Notes: generated by a model not told the origin, from the letters alone. 64,000 bases of DNA from Pandoraea nosoerga (GCF_902459585.1 NZ_CABPSC010000012.1:1-64000); one strand, 5' to 3'; shown: positions 27,365 through 38,427, counted from the stretch's first letter. Numbers and translations are program-made.

Positions 27365-27398
27365 AACCCGCCGCTCGTGGATCGAGGGCGGGTTTTTT
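27365..27398 (+). terminator. Strong intrinsic terminator
   Basis: AACCCGCC-G-CTCG, a 5-nt loop, CGAG-GGCGGGTT, then four more T residues: a 12-bp stem with one bulge and a T-run on the plus strand. It is 230 bases downstream of the H-NS-like gene and before the convergent kinase gene. Confidence 0.85.
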
Positions 27399-27458
27399 CA
27401 TGGGGCGTGCTTCAGGGCAATCGTGCGCTGGCGGCCGTCATGGCCGGCGTGTCGCTTT

Positions 27459-28733
27459 TCACGCCGCACCGGGATCGTCCGGCGGGAACATGAGCGTCAC
27501 CTGCAGGCCGCCGGTGGGCCGGTTGGCAAACGACACGCGCCCGCCCAGTTGCTGCGTCAGCTTGTCGACAATGGCCAGTCCGAGTCCGCAGTGCGCGTTG
27601 CCGCCGCGCGCGGGATCGAGCCGGACGAAGGGACGCACCACGCGATTGATGTCCTCGTTCGGAATGCCGGGCCCGCTGTCTTCGATGACCAGTCGCCAGC
27701 CGCTCGCGTCGTGCGAGGTCCGGATCGCAAGCGGCGCGCGCCCATACGTCACGGCGTTGTCGAGCAGGTTGTTCACGATGCGCTCGAGATAGGTCTGACG
27801 CAGTTTGAAGCCCGGCCCGGCCTGCAGATCGAGTTCGATGGCGTAGCCCTGGTCGAGAAAAGGCTGGACAAGCGCCGGGATCCGCGCTTCGACCGGCGAG
27901 GCCGCGCTGTCCATTTCGATGCCGCGCGCAAACAGCAGGAACTGGTCGACGATGCGGGTCATCGATTCGGCATCGCGTGCGATGCCTTCGCTCATCTGCG
28001 CGTCCTCGAGCATTTCGGCGCGCAGCCGCAGCCGCGCGAGCGGCGTCTTCAGATCGTGCGCGATGCCGGCGAGCATGGTGTTGCGCTCGCGATCGGTCTG
28101 CACGATATCGTGGCTCATGCGATTGAAGCGCTCGGTAAGCTGACGCAACTCGAACGGGCCGCGCTCCTTGACCTGGGTGCGCACGCGGTGGGTGGCCAAT
28201 TGCTCGGCGGCCGCCGCCATGTCGCGGACCGGACGTTGCAGCTGCCACGCGGCGAACAGCGCAAAGATGACCGTAATGCCGAGCACCGCGGCCAGGCCGG
28301 GCAGCACTGCGGCCGTGCCGGGCGGATTGCGCACGGAGAGGATCGGCGTGGCGATCCAGTAGTCGCGTCCCGGCAGGCGCGCCCAGATGCGCGGCGGCGG
28401 CGTGCGCTCCACGCGCAGTTGCGTGCCCGGCGGCAGACGGCGCGCGAGCTCGGTCGTGAGGCGCGCACTGCGCGAGGCCGGCTCGAACACGTCGCCGTGC
28501 GCGAACGTGACCGGCACGACCTGCACGAGATCGGGCAGCGTGAGCGTGGAGTTGCCGTCGTGCACGTCGGCGGCGGCCTTGATGATGAACGCCATCTGCT
28601 CGGCGGCGTTCTGCACGCGCGTGTCGTCGTGATCGCTGCGCAGGATCGTGAGGTAGGAAAAATGACTGATGACCAGCGCGGCGATGATCAGCACCGCGAG
28701 CCGGCCGAACAGCGTATCGAACCGGCCTTTCAT
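27459..28733 (-). CDS. EnvZ/RisS-like sensor histidine kinase
   Basis: A 424-residue inner-membrane kinase: TM1 about 11-30, a periplasmic sensor with RRLPPGTQLRVER, TM2 about 142-163, HAMP, then H-box GIAHDLKTPLARLRLR (His226), N-box NNLLDNAVTYG, DSGPGIP and HCGLGLAI. Its partner is the OmpR-type regulator encoded 187 bases upstream on the same strand. The sensor shares LPPGTQL with the kinase at 7828-9210, and the catalytic domains are clearly paralogous. It is transcribed away from the mdtABC-like operon, so control of that pump is a reasonable hypothesis. Confidence 0.94.
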   Translation of the reverse strand: MKGRFDTLFGRLAVLIIAALVISHFSYLTILRSDHDDTRVQNAAEQMAFIIKAAADVHDGNSTLTLPDLVQVVPVTFAHGDVFEPASRSARLTTELARRLPPGTQLRVERTPPPRIWARLPGRDYWIATPILSVRNPPGTAAVLPGLAAVLGITVIFALFAAWQLQRPVRDMAAAAEQLATHRVRTQVKERGPFELRQLTERFNRMSHDIVQTDRERNTMLAGIAHDLKTPLARLRLRAEMLEDAQMSEGIARDAESMTRIVDQFLLFARGIEMDSAASPVEARIPALVQPFLDQGYAIELDLQAGPGFKLRQTYLERIVNNLLDNAVTYGRAPLAIRTSHDASGWRLVIEDSGPGIPNEDINRVVRPFVRLDPARGGNAHCGLGLAIVDKLTQQLGGRVSFANRPTGGLQVTLMFPPDDPGAA

Positions 28734-28920
28734 GCGGCGCTCCGCAGGCGGTCCGGGAAAAACATTGGCAGCATGCCGGAGTCCTTGTCAGGCCGGAAGA
28801 CGGCGTCGCGCGACGCCCCCGGCGTTTCGACGGCGAATCGGTCGTCCGCCTTTGCCGGATCGTCCGTACTGGCGGAGTCGGGTAGGCGCGAGACGGGGAG
28901 CGGATGACCGCGCCGGGTCA

Positions 28921-29667
28921 TCAGGCGCTCGCCATGTCGGCGCGCTGGCCGTCGGGAACGAAGATGTAGCCGCGACCGCGCACGGTCTGGATGAAGCGCG
29001 GACTTTGTGCGTCTTCGTCGAGCAGGCGGCGCAGGCGCCAGATCTGCACGTCGATGCCGCGATCGTTGACGTCGCTGTCCGCGCCGTAGAGCAATTCGAT
29101 GATGCGCTCGCGCGAGAGCACCTGCATGGCGTGATTGACCAGCAGGCGCAGCAGCCCGTATTCGCCGTCCGAGAGCGTGAGCAGCTGCGCGTCGCGCGTG
29201 AGCGTGCGGCTGCGGAAGTCCAGCACGAACGGCCCGAACGTGTAGTTCTCGCGCTGCTCGGGTACGGCGGCGTCCGGCGTCTTGCGACGGCGCAGCACGG
29301 CGTTGATGCGAGCGAGCAGCTCGCGCGGGCTGAACGGCTTGCCCAGGTAATCGTCGGCGCCGATCTCGAGGCCGACGATACGGTCGATTTCGTCGCTGCG
29401 CGCGGTGAGCAGAATCACCGGCACGTCGTCGTTGCGCGCGCGCAGGTCGCGCAGCGCGGTGAGCCCGTCGACCTTGGGCATCATCAGGTCGAGCACGATC
29501 AGGGCCGGGCGCTCGCGTTCGAGGCGTGCGGCCAGCCCGTCGCCGTCGTGCATCACGGCGACCGAGAAGCCGTGGCGGCTCAGGTACTCGCGCAGCAGGT
29601 CGCGCAGGTCGGGATCGTCGTCGACAACAAGAATCTTCATATTGGATCGGACAGGTGGTGTCGTCAT
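28921..29667 (-). CDS. OmpR/RisA-like response regulator
   Basis: A 248-residue response regulator: receiver with ILVVDDDPDLRDLL, phosphoacceptor Asp60 (IVLDLMMPKVDG) and LGKPFSPRELLARI; OmpR-type winged helix ending PRFIQTVRGRGYIFVPDG. ATG 29667 is chosen because GGGGAGG lies at good spacing; ATG 29640 would also give a complete receiver but lacks a ribosome-binding site. The kinase gene follows after 187 bases. An inverted repeat over the probable promoter suggests autoregulation. Confidence 0.95.
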   Translation of the reverse strand: MTTPPVRSNMKILVVDDDPDLRDLLREYLSRHGFSVAVMHDGDGLAARLERERPALIVLDLMMPKVDGLTALRDLRARNDDVPVILLTARSDEIDRIVGLEIGADDYLGKPFSPRELLARINAVLRRRKTPDAAVPEQRENYTFGPFVLDFRSRTLTRDAQLLTLSDGEYGLLRLLVNHAMQVLSRERIIELLYGADSDVNDRGIDVQIWRLRRLLDEDAQSPRFIQTVRGRGYIFVPDGQRADMASA

Positions 29668-30192
29668 GATAGTGGCCTCCCCGCGCAGCTAGACACGCGT
29701 TTTGTTTCCAGACATTACAGTGTTGCCGACCTGTAACGATGCGTAATAATAGTGCGAGCTTCGATGCCGCCAAAATTTCATGCGCTTCACGTAAGCTTCG
29801 CTCTGCTCGGCAGGCGGCCCGTCCGGCCTCCTTGCCCCCCGTGTCTCCTTGCCCTCGTGCCTCCTTGCCTCCCGGTCCCGCCGGCAGCCCTGGCAGTTCT
29901 CGACGATCCGTCTGGCTGCCGTCGCGCACGCCCGGACGCGCGTCTCATGCCATGAGAGTGGGGCGACGGCATGATTCCGGGCGCCTTGGCAGCACGCACT
30001 GGCGAAGCGAACCAATGCGCGCGCCGCCGGTCTGTCACCAGCAACGGCATTCTGCCGCGCGCCGGTGAAGCTGCGGTAAGTGACCCGGTGCGCCGGGCCT
30101 GCACGTCGGTCTGCTATGCTGATCGCCCAAGGTCGGCGCGAGACACCCCCGGGCGTCCGGGCAGTTCGCCGCGCCGCAGCAATCCGACAAGA
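29668..30192. other. Divergent intergenic region between the response regulator and mdtA-like gene
   Basis: Part of a roughly 700-base spacer. It carries the regulator promoter and TTACAG inverted repeat near 29715-29751, then a pyrimidine-rich stretch with three copies of ctccttgcc spaced 16-17 bp (29828, 29845, 29861). The rest shows nothing recognisable. The mdtA promoter must lie here, but no consensus pair is obvious. Confidence 0.45.
29715..29736. promoter_or_regulatory. Inverted repeat TTACAG-N10-CTGTAA at the regulator promoter
   Basis: A perfect 6-bp inverted repeat with 10-bp spacer. A minus-strand -10-like TATTAT lies at 29746-29751, so the repeat would overlap the transcription start of the response-regulator gene. 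It suits autoregulation or joint control with the divergent pump operon. Confidence 0.45.
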
Positions 30193-30264
30193 ATGAATGT
30201 CGTCCGTATCGTCGTTGCCGTCGTCGTCGCTGTCGTCGCTGTCGCCGCTGTCGTCGCCGTCTAG
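30193..30264 (+). CDS. Possible hydrophobic micropeptide (23 aa) upstream of mdtA
   Basis: ATG 30193 opens MNVVRIVVAVVVAVVAVAAV plus VAV and a TAG stop, ending 99 bases before the mdtA start. One charged residue followed by 18 hydrophobic Val/Ala/Ile residues would make a single TM helix. The DNA is a GTCGTCGCT-like microsatellite, so the frame may be a by-product of the repeat. No strong ribosome-binding site is present. Confidence 0.25.
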   Translation: MNVVRIVVAVVVAVVAVAAVVAV

Positions 30265-30363
30265 GCTGCCAAAGCCGGTCTGAGCGCCTGACGCCTTGAC
30301 GCGCTCGCCGCTCTCGCCGGTGCCGGACGAATCCGCCAACCACTGCGCTGTTACGAGGAAGTC

Positions 30364-31713
30364 ATGACCGAGCACGGTCCCCACGGTTCCGAACAACCGA
30401 ACGGTTCTGATCGTTCGTCTGTGCCGCCGGCGCCGCCCAACGGGCCGGCGCCGCGCGACACGGGAACACGCACGCGCCGCTGGCTCGTGCCCGGCGTGAT
30501 CGGGCTCATCGTGGTGCTCATCGCGGGGGGCGTCTATTACCGCCTGCACACGCAAGGCGCGCAGGGGCCAGCGCAAAGCGGCGGGCGCCGCGGCGGGCCG
30601 CCGGGCGGCATGGCCGGCGGCGCGGCGACCCCGGTGAGCGCCGTCGAAGCGAAGACGGGCGATCTGCCCGTCTTCCTCAACGGCCTGGGCACGGTAACGC
30701 CCACGCGCAGCGTCACCGTGCACTCGCGCGTGGACGGGCAGTTGATGAAGGTGCATTTCAAGGAGGGCGACATGGTCAAGGAAGGCCAGTTGCTCGCCGA
30801 GATCGACCCCCGGCCGTTCCAGGTGCAGGTCACGCAAATGGAAGGCCAGCTCGCGCGCGATCAGGCGCTGCTCAGAAACGCGCAGCTCGACCTCGCCCGC
30901 TACGAAACGCTGCTCAAGCAGGACTCGATTGCCACGCAGACGGTCGACACCCAGCGCGCCCTCGTCAAGCAGTACGAAGGAACGGTCAAGTCCGACCAGG
31001 GCCAGCTCGACAACGCCCGCCTGCAATTGACCTACGCGAACGTGACCGCGCCGGTCTCGGGACTCGTGGGGCTGCGGCAGGTCGACCCGGGCAACATCGT
31101 TCACGCCTCGGATACCAACGGCATCGTGATCATCAACGAAGTCACGCCGATCACGGTCGTCTACACGATTGCCGAGGACAATCTCGCGCGCGTGCTCAAA
31201 CGCTCCCGCGGCGGCGAGACGCTGCCCGTGGAGGCGTTCGACCGGGCGGGCAAGATCAAGCTCGCCACGGGCAAGCTGGCATCGATCGACAACCAGATCG
31301 ACGTGAGCACCGGCACGGTCAAGCTCAAGGCCGAGTTCCCCAATGGCGACGGCCTGCTGTTCCCGAACCAGTTCGTCAACGTGAAGATGCTCGTCGACAC
31401 GCTCAGGGGCGCCACGCTCATCCCGAGCGCCGCCGTGCAGCGCGGCACCCAAGGCAGCTTCGTGTACACGGTGCAGCCGGACCAGACCGTCAAGCTCAAG
31501 ACCGTGAAGCTCGGCCCGACCGACGGCACGAACGTGGCCGTGGAGTCGGGCATTGCGCCGGGCGAGAAACTCGTCATCGACGGCATGGACAAGCTTCGCG
31601 ACGGCGCCAGGGTCGAAGTGATCACGGCCGAGAGCCGCGCCGCGGCAGTCGCGCCGCGCGCCGCCGGCGAGAAGCGCAACGGCAACGGCGGGCAGCGCCG
31701 TCAGGCGCAATAA
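30364..31713 (+). CDS. mdtA: MdtA-like periplasmic adaptor of an RND multidrug pump
   Basis: A 449-residue membrane-fusion protein. Pro/Gly-rich N-terminus, one TM anchor (WLVPGVIGLIVVLIAGGVYY), then a Gly-rich linker. The lipoyl/hairpin domains follow (SVTVHSRVDGQLMKVHFKEG, LLAEIDPRPFQVQVTQMEGQ, LTYANVTAPVSGLVGLRQVD), then the beta-barrel (NEVTPITVVYTIAEDNL) and membrane-proximal domain. It connects the two RND pumps encoded next with the outer-membrane channel. The ATG is preceded by GAGGAAG. A small inverted repeat (CGTCGCG/CGCGACG, 31719-31740) lies in the 90-base gap before the pump gene. Confidence 0.94.
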   Translation: MTEHGPHGSEQPNGSDRSSVPPAPPNGPAPRDTGTRTRRWLVPGVIGLIVVLIAGGVYYRLHTQGAQGPAQSGGRRGGPPGGMAGGAATPVSAVEAKTGDLPVFLNGLGTVTPTRSVTVHSRVDGQLMKVHFKEGDMVKEGQLLAEIDPRPFQVQVTQMEGQLARDQALLRNAQLDLARYETLLKQDSIATQTVDTQRALVKQYEGTVKSDQGQLDNARLQLTYANVTAPVSGLVGLRQVDPGNIVHASDTNGIVIINEVTPITVVYTIAEDNLARVLKRSRGGETLPVEAFDRAGKIKLATGKLASIDNQIDVSTGTVKLKAEFPNGDGLLFPNQFVNVKMLVDTLRGATLIPSAAVQRGTQGSFVYTVQPDQTVKLKTVKLGPTDGTNVAVESGIAPGEKLVIDGMDKLRDGARVEVITAESRAAAVAPRAAGEKRNGNGGQRRQAQ

Positions 31714-31803
31714 GGTGGCGTCGCGCGAAGCCACGCGACGCGGCCCCGCCCGCCGCGCCGCAGACGCCCCGGCACAAGCCGCTCACGCCTTCCCACGCAG
31801 CCA

Positions 31804-34800
31804 ATGAATCCGTCACGCCCGTTTATTCTCCGACCGGTCGCCACATCGTTGCTGATGCTGGCGATCCTGCTCGCCGGTTTCGTCGCGTACCGGCTGCTGC
31901 CGCTCTCGGCGCTGCCGGAGGTCGACTATCCGACCATCCAGGTGGTCACGCTCTACCCGGGCGCGAGTCCGGACGTGATGACCTCGTCGGTCACCGCGCC
32001 GCTCGAGCGGCAGTTCGGCCAGATGCCGGGGCTCAATCAGATGTCGTCGACCAGTTCGGGCGGCGCCTCGGTGATCACGCTGCAGTTCTCGCTCGATCTC
32101 GGGCTCGACGTTGCCGAACAGGAGGTACAGGCCGCCATCAACAGCGCGAGCAATCTGCTGCCGAGCGACCTGCCCATGCCGCCGATCTACAGCAAGGTCA
32201 ACCCGGCCGACACGCCGATCCTGACGCTGGCGGTCATGTCGAAGACCATGCCGCTGCCCAAGCTGGAGGACCTCGTCGACACGCGCGTCGCGCAGAAAAT
32301 CTCACAGTTGCCCGGCATCGGCCTGGTGAGCATCTCGGGCGGCCAGCGCCCCGCCGTGCGCATTCAGGTCAACCCGCGCGCGATAACGTCCTACGGGCTC
32401 AATATCGAAGACGTGCGCACGTCCATCGCGGCGGCCAACGTCAACCAGGCAAAGGGCAGCTTCGACGGTCCGCTGCGCGCGTCCACCATCGACGCCAACG
32501 ATCAACTCGCCTCGGCCGACGAGTACCGCAATCTGGTCATCGCCTACAAGAACGGCGGCCCGATCCGTCTGTCGGACATCGCGGACGTGATCGACGGCGC
32601 GGAGAATACCAAGCTCGCGGCTTGGGCCGACACCACGCCGGCCATCGTCGTGAACGTGCAGCGCCAGCCGGGCGCGAACGTCATCGAGACGGTCAACAAG
32701 GTCAAGGCGCTGCTGCCACAGTTGCAGGCGTCGCTGCCGGGCAGCATCGACGTGAAGCTGCTCACCGATCGCACGACGACGATTCGCGCGTCCGTCTCCG
32801 ACGTGCAGTTCGAGCTCATTCTCGCCGTCGCGCTGGTGGTGATGGTGATCTTCCTGTTCCTGCGCAACGTCTCGGCCACCCTCATCCCGAGCGTGGCCGT
32901 GCCGCTCTCGCTCATAGGCACGTTCGGCGTGATGTACCTCGCGGGCTTCTCGATCAACAACCTCACGCTCATGGCGCTGACCATCGCGACGGGCTTCGTG
33001 GTGGACGACGCCATCGTGATGATCGAGAACATCGCGCGCTACATGGAGCAGGGCGAGAAGCCGCTGCAGGCGGCGCTCAAGGGCGCGGAGCAGATCGGCT
33101 TCACGATCATTTCGCTCACGTTCTCGCTGATCGCCGTGCTCATCCCGCTGCTGTTCATGGGCGACGTGGTCGGGCGGCTGTTTCGCGAGTTCGCGATCAC
33201 GCTGGCGGTGTCGATCCTGATCTCGGCGGTCGTCTCGCTCACGCTCACGCCGATGATGTGCGCGAAGCTGCTGCGCCATGTGCCGGAAGACAAGCAGGGC
33301 AAGTTCTACCGCAAGACCGGCGAGATGTTCGATCGCATCATCGCCAGGTACGGCGAGTGGCTCACGTGGGTGCTCGATCGCCAGCCGGCCACGCTGCTCG
33401 TGGCGCTCGGCACGCTCGTGCTCACCGTGCTGCTGTACCTCTGGGTGCCCAAGGGCTTCTTCCCGGTGCAGGACACCGGCGTGATCCAGGGCATCTCCGA
33501 GGCGCCGCAGTCGATTTCGTTCACGGCGATGGGCGAGCGGCAGCAGGCGCTGGTGGCCGAAGTGCTGAAGGACCCGGCGGTCGAGTCGGTGTCGTCGTTC
33601 ATCGGGGTGGACGGCGTGAATGCCACGCTCAACAGCGGCCGTCTGCTCATCAACCTGAAGGACAAGGGCGAGCGCGGCGTGGACGCCTCCGAAGTCATCC
33701 GGCGCCTGCAGCCGGCCGTCGCGAAGGTTCCCGGCATTGCGCTGCACATGCAGCCGGTGCAGGACCTGACGATCGAAGACCGGATCAGCCGCACGCAATA
33801 TCAGTTCACGCTGCAGGACCCGAGCCTCGACACGCTGAGCGCCTGGGTGCCCAGGCTCGTCGAGAAGCTGCAGCACGTGCCGCAGCTCGCCGACGTGACG
33901 AGCGATCTGCAGGTCAACGGCTTGCAGGCCTACGTGGAGATCGATCGCGATACGGCGAGCCGTCTGGGCGTGACGCCCGCGTCGGTCGACCAGACGCTCT
34001 ACAGCGCCTTCGGCCAGCGGCTGATTTCGACGATCTACACGCAGGCGTCGCAGTACCGCGTGGTGCTCGAGGTGGCCGAAGACTTCCAGCGCGGCCCCGA
34101 CGCGCTCAAGGGCATTTACGTGGCGTCGAGCTCGGGCGTGCAGGTGCCACTCACGTCGTTCGCGAAGGTCATCGAGAAACCCACGCCGCTCGCGATTAAC
34201 CATCAGGGCCAGTTCCCGGCCGCGACGATTTCGTTCAACCTCGCCAAGGGCGCGTCGCTGGGCGACGCCGTCAAGGCGATCACCGAGGCCGAGCAGTCGA
34301 TCGGTCTGCCGGTGAGCACGCAGACGACCTTCCAGGGCGCCGCGCAGGCGTTCCAGGCGTCGCTCTCGAACACGCTGTGGCTGATCCTGGCCGCCGTGGT
34401 GACGATGTACATCGTGCTGGGCGTGCTCTACGAGAGCTACATCCATCCGGTCACGATCCTGTCGACGCTGCCCTCGGCCGGCGTGGGGGCGCTGCTCGCG
34501 CTCATGGTGACGGGCAACGACATCAGCATCATCGCGATCATCGGCATCATCCTGCTCATCGGTATCGTCAAGAAGAACGCGATCATGATGATCGACTTCG
34601 CGCTCGAAGCCGAGCGCGAGCACGGCATGGCGCCGCGCGAGGCGATCTATCAGGCGTGTCTGCTGCGTTTTAGGCCGATTCTGATGACGACGATGGCGGC
34701 GGTGCTGGGCGCGCTGCCGCTGATGCTCGGCTCGGGCGTCGGCTCCGAGCTGCGCCAGCCGCTCGGCATCACGATGGTGGGCGGGCTGATGGTGAGCCAG

Positions 34801-34998
34801 GTGCTCACGCTGTTCACCACGCCGGTGATCTACCTGTGGTTCGACCGCTGGGCGATGCGTGCACGGGCATGGCGCGAGCGGCGCTTCGGGCCGTCGGACG
34901 GGCAAGGCGGGGGCGAGCACGGCGGCGGTGGCGGCGATGGCGGCGATGGCGGCCAGGCCGGCGCCGGTCCGGCAATCACGGACGGTCCCGCGCGATGA
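31804..34998 (+). CDS. mdtB: MdtB-like RND efflux pump subunit
   Basis: A 1064-residue HAE1-type RND proton antiporter with 12 TM helices and two large periplasmic loops. Signatures: [20 protein letters not shown] in TM1, [36 protein letters not shown] with the TM4 proton-relay pair Asp401-Asp402, and [19 protein letters not shown]. MdtB and MdtC types form a mixed trimer with MdtA. The C-terminus carries an extra Gly-rich tail ([16 protein letters not shown]) from GGC/GAT repeats. The stop overlaps the start of the next pump gene (ATGA). Confidence 0.95.
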   Translation: MNPSRPFILRPVATSLLMLAILLAGFVAYRLLPLSALPEVDYPTIQVVTLYPGASPDVMTSSVTAPLERQFGQMPGLNQMSSTSSGGASVITLQFSLDLGLDVAEQEVQAAINSASNLLPSDLPMPPIYSKVNPADTPILTLAVMSKTMPLPKLEDLVDTRVAQKISQLPGIGLVSISGGQRPAVRIQVNPRAITSYGLNIEDVRTSIAAANVNQAKGSFDGPLRASTIDANDQLASADEYRNLVIAYKNGGPIRLSDIADVIDGAENTKLAAWADTTPAIVVNVQRQPGANVIETVNKVKALLPQLQASLPGSIDVKLLTDRTTTIRASVSDVQFELILAVALVVMVIFLFLRNVSATLIPSVAVPLSLIGTFGVMYLAGFSINNLTLMALTIATGFVVDDAIVMIENIARYMEQGEKPLQAALKGAEQIGFTIISLTFSLIAVLIPLLFMGDVVGRLFREFAITLAVSILISAVVSLTLTPMMCAKLLRHVPEDKQGKFYRKTGEMFDRIIARYGEWLTWVLDRQPATLLVALGTLVLTVLLYLWVPKGFFPVQDTGVIQGISEAPQSISFTAMGERQQALVAEVLKDPAVESVSSFIGVDGVNATLNSGRLLINLKDKGERGVDASEVIRRLQPAVAKVPGIALHMQPVQDLTIEDRISRTQYQFTLQDPSLDTLSAWVPRLVEKLQHVPQLADVTSDLQVNGLQAYVEIDRDTASRLGVTPASVDQTLYSAFGQRLISTIYTQASQYRVVLEVAEDFQRGPDALKGIYVASSSGVQVPLTSFAKVIEKPTPLAINHQGQFPAATISFNLAKGASLGDAVKAITEAEQSIGLPVSTQTTFQGAAQAFQASLSNTLWLILAAVVTMYIVLGVLYESYIHPVTILSTLPSAGVGALLALMVTGNDISIIAIIGIILLIGIVKKNAIMMIDFALEAEREHGMAPREAIYQACLLRFRPILMTTMAAVLGALPLMLGSGVGSELRQPLGITMVGGLMVSQVLTLFTTPVIYLWFDRWAMRARAWRERRFGPSDGQGGGEHGGGGGDGGDGGQAGAGPAITDGPAR

Positions 34999-37900
34999 AC
35001 CTGTCGGCCGTCTTCATCAGGCGCTCGGTCGCGACGGTCCTGCTCACCATCGGGGTGACGCTCGCGGGCATCGTCGCGTTCGGCCTGCTGCCGGTCTCGC
35101 CGCTGCCGCAAGTCGACTTTCCGACGATTTCCGTGTCGGCGTCGCTGCCCGGCGCGAGTCCCGAGACGATGGCCGCGAGCGTGGCCACGCCGCTGGAGCG
35201 CGCGCTGGGTCGTATCGCCGGCGTGACCGAGATGACGTCGAACAGCACGCTGGGCTCCACGCGCATCACACTGCAATTCGACCTCTCGCGCGACATCAAC
35301 GGTGCGGCCCGCGACGTGCAGGCCGCGATCAACGCCGCGCGCAGCCTGCTGCCCACGGGCCTGCCGAGCAACCCGACCTATCGCAAGGTGAACCCGGCAA
35401 GTGCGCCGGTGATGATCATCGCGCTTACCTCCGAGAGCATGACGCGCGGGCAGATGTACGACGCGGCGTCGACCATTCTCGCGCAGAAGATCTCGCAGCT
35501 CGAGGGCGTGGGCGACGTGACGGTGGGCGGCAGCTCGCTGCCGGCGGTGCGCGTCGAACTCAATCCCACGGCGCTCAACAAGTACCAGATTCCGCTGGAG
35601 ACGGTGCGCACCGCCATCCAGTCGGTCAACGCGAACCGCCCGAAGGGGGCGCTCGAGGACGGTGAGCGGCGCTGGCAGATTCTCGCCAATGATCAGGCGA
35701 AGACAGCCAGGGAGTATCTGCCGGTCATCGTCAGCTATCAGGACGGGCGCCCCGTGCGCCTGTCCGACATCGCCGACGTGGTCGATTCGGTACAGGACGT
35801 GCGCAACGCGGGCTCGGCCAACGGCAAGCCTTCGGTGCTGCTGATCATCACGACGCAGCCCGGCGCGAACATCATCCAGACCGTCGACGGCATCAACCGC
35901 ATTTTGCCGAACCTGCGCGCGTCGATTCCCGCCGCGATCAACCTGGACGTGGTGATGGACCGCACGCCCACGATTCGTGCGTCGCTCAGGGAAGTCGAGC
36001 GCACGCTGCTGATCTCGATCGCGCTGGTGATCATGGTGGTGTTCGTCTTCCTGCGCAACTGGCGCGCGACGCTGATCCCGAGCGTGGCCGTGCCGGTCTC
36101 GCTGATCGGCACCTTCGGGGTCATGTATCTGTGCGGCTTCAGCCTCGACAACCTGTCGCTCATGGCGCTCACCATCGCGACGGGCTTCGTGGTCGACGAC
36201 GCCATCGTGGTGCTCGAGAACATCTCGCGGCATATCGAGCAGGGGCTGAGTCCGTTTGCCGCGGCTCTCAAGGGCACGCGCGAAGTGGGTTTCACGGTGC
36301 TGTCGATGAGTATTTCGCTGGTGGCGGTGTTCATTCCGCTGCTGCTCATGGGCGGCATCGTCGGACGGCTGTTCCGGGAGTTCGCCGTGACGCTCTCGGC
36401 GGCCATCATGGTCTCGCTGGTCGTCTCGCTCACGACCACCCCGATGATGTGCGCCCGCCTGCTCAAGGGCAGACCCGCGCCGGGCGTGCCTGTCGGGACG
36501 GCGCCGCTCGCGCCCGAGCCGCCGCCGCGCCGCACCGTGTGGACGCGTATGGGCGAGTGGACCGAACGTCTGTTCGCGGCCATGCTGCGCGAGTACGAAC
36601 GCTCGCTCGCCTGGGCGCTGCGGCATGGGCCGCTGATGCTCATCATCCTGTTCGCGACCATTTGCCTGAACGTCTGGCTGTACGCCGTCGTGCCGAAAGG
36701 GTTCTTCCCGCAGCAGGACACGGGCCGCATGATCGGCTTCATTCAGGCCGACCAGGCGATTTCTTTCCAGGCGATGGAAAAGAAGCTCGCCGACTTCATC
36801 CGGATCGTGCAGGCCGACCCGGATGTCGCGTCCGTCACCGGCTTTACGGGCGGCTCGAACCGCAACGGCGGCTCGATGTTCGTCACGCTCAAGCCGCTGG
36901 GGCAGCGCAAGGCGAGCGCCGATCAGGTGATCGCGCGGTTGCGCGGCAAGCTGGCCAGGGAGCCGGGCGCGGTGCTGTACCTGCAATCGGTGCAGGACAT
37001 TCGCGTGGGCGGGCGCTCGAGCAACGCGCAGTACCAATACACGCTGCAGGCCGACGACCTGCAGCAACTGCGCGAGTGGGAGCCGAAGGTGCGCAACGCG
37101 ATCTCGCGTCTGCCCAATCTCGTCGACGTCAATACCGATCAGCAGGACAAGGGGCTGCAGACGACGCTGGAGATCGACCGCGATCAGGCCTCGCGCCTCG
37201 GGCTGACGATGAGCCAGATCGACAACGTGCTCAACGACGCGTTCGGGCAGCGGCAGGTCTCGACCATCTACAATCCGCTCAACCAGTACAAGGTGGTGAT
37301 GGAGGTCGCGCCGCAGTGGTGGCAGAGTCCGGAGTCGCTCAAGGACATCTACGTGGTGACGTCCGCCGGCGCGCAGGTGCCGCTCTCGGCGTTCGCGCGC
37401 TACCGGCCGACGAACACCGCGCTGGGCGTGTCGCACCAGGGACAGTTCGCCGCGAGCACGATTTCGTTCAACCTGCCGCCGGGCGTGTCGCTCTCGCAGG
37501 CGCAGGCGTCGATCAGCGACGCCGTGAGCCGCCTGGGCATGCCGACGTCGGTGCACGGCAGCTTCCAGGGCACGGCGCAGGCGTTCCAGTCGGCGCTCTC
37601 CTCGCAGCCGATCCTGATCCTGACGGCGCTGCTCACGGTGTACATCGTGCTGGGCGTGCTCTACGAGAGCTACATCCACCCGCTGACCATTCTGTCGACG
37701 CTGCCCTCGGCGGGCGTGGGCGCGCTGCTCGCGCTGCTGCTCTTCAATACGGAGTTCAGCATCATCGCGCTCATTGGCGTGATTCTGCTCATCGGCATCG
37801 TCAAGAAGAACGCGATCATGATGATCGACTTCGCCCTGGAGGCCGAGCGGCGTCAGAACATGGCGCCGCGCGAGGCGATCTATCACGCGTGCGTGCTGCG

Positions 37901-38159
37901 CTTTCGACCGATCATGATGACGACGATGGCGGCCATGCTCGGCGCGATTCCGCTCGCGCTCGGCACCGGCGACGGCGCGGAGCTGCGTCAGCCGCTCGGC
38001 ATCTCGATCGTGGGCGGTCTGTTCGTCAGCCAGGTGCTCACGCTTTACACGACGCCCGTGGTGTATCTGTATCTCGATCGCTTGCGCCTGCGCTGGGCGC
38101 GTTGGCGTGCGCGTGGCCAGACGGGCCATGGCGACGTCGGGGAGATCGGCCATGGCTGA
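34995..38159 (+). CDS. mdtC: MdtC-like RND efflux pump subunit
   Basis: A 1054-residue RND pump, paralogous to the preceding one: [60 protein letters not shown] (an MdtC-type feature), Asp401-Asp402 in [16 protein letters not shown], and [20 protein letters not shown]. Start overlap with mdtB shows coupled translation, fitting a heteromultimeric pump of the MdtABC/MuxABC type that exports bile-salt-like detergents, novobiocin or aromatic acids in other species. The substrate here is unproven. Confidence 0.95.
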   Translation: MNLSAVFIRRSVATVLLTIGVTLAGIVAFGLLPVSPLPQVDFPTISVSASLPGASPETMAASVATPLERALGRIAGVTEMTSNSTLGSTRITLQFDLSRDINGAARDVQAAINAARSLLPTGLPSNPTYRKVNPASAPVMIIALTSESMTRGQMYDAASTILAQKISQLEGVGDVTVGGSSLPAVRVELNPTALNKYQIPLETVRTAIQSVNANRPKGALEDGERRWQILANDQAKTAREYLPVIVSYQDGRPVRLSDIADVVDSVQDVRNAGSANGKPSVLLIITTQPGANIIQTVDGINRILPNLRASIPAAINLDVVMDRTPTIRASLREVERTLLISIALVIMVVFVFLRNWRATLIPSVAVPVSLIGTFGVMYLCGFSLDNLSLMALTIATGFVVDDAIVVLENISRHIEQGLSPFAAALKGTREVGFTVLSMSISLVAVFIPLLLMGGIVGRLFREFAVTLSAAIMVSLVVSLTTTPMMCARLLKGRPAPGVPVGTAPLAPEPPPRRTVWTRMGEWTERLFAAMLREYERSLAWALRHGPLMLIILFATICLNVWLYAVVPKGFFPQQDTGRMIGFIQADQAISFQAMEKKLADFIRIVQADPDVASVTGFTGGSNRNGGSMFVTLKPLGQRKASADQVIARLRGKLAREPGAVLYLQSVQDIRVGGRSSNAQYQYTLQADDLQQLREWEPKVRNAISRLPNLVDVNTDQQDKGLQTTLEIDRDQASRLGLTMSQIDNVLNDAFGQRQVSTIYNPLNQYKVVMEVAPQWWQSPESLKDIYVVTSAGAQVPLSAFARYRPTNTALGVSHQGQFAASTISFNLPPGVSLSQAQASISDAVSRLGMPTSVHGSFQGTAQAFQSALSSQPILILTALLTVYIVLGVLYESYIHPLTILSTLPSAGVGALLALLLFNTEFSIIALIGVILLIGIVKKNAIMMIDFALEAERRQNMAPREAIYHACVLRFRPIMMTTMAAMLGAIPLALGTGDGAELRQPLGISIVGGLFVSQVLTLYTTPVVYLYLDRLRLRWARWRARGQTGHGDVGEIGHG

Positions 38160-38361
38160 TGCCGCTCGTCGTTGGCGCGATGCTCGCGTCGTCGAATTCG
38201 TCCGCGGGGTCGTTGCCGCCCGCGTCGGCGCATTCCCTGCAACTCCTGTCCCGGCCAGTGGGCCGATGTGTGCCATGTTCCCTACCCTGAATCGCCAAGT
38301 CCTGCCCGATCGTGCTTGCGCCACCGTCCCTTCGGGGCGTCGGCAGAAGGCGGGAGCGTCG

Positions 38362-38421
38362 CCGCGAGAAGTACCGCGAGAGGCACCGAGAGAGGCACCG
38401 CGAGAGGCGCCGCGAGAGGCG
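38362..38421. repeat. 12-bp tandem array upstream of the outer-membrane factor start
   Basis: Five 12-bp units close to ccgcgagaggca. Each holds GAGAGG or a variant, so the last copy doubles as the probable ribosome-binding site for GTG 38428. In the pump-factor frame the units would read PREA repeats. Confidence 0.75.
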
Positions 38422-38427
38422 CCGCGT

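Noticed and set aside
31719-31740. Small inverted repeat CGTCGCG/CGCGACG between mdtA and mdtB as a terminator
   Set aside because: Only 7 bp, no T-run, and located inside an operon; at most an RNA-processing hairpin.
34830-38324. A 1164-codon frame antisense to mdtC, and a similar one at 32302-34920 antisense to mdtB
   Set aside because: Both mirror conserved RND pump genes and have shadow-type composition (Arg/His/Asp/Gln rich). Codon bias of the sense strand explains them.
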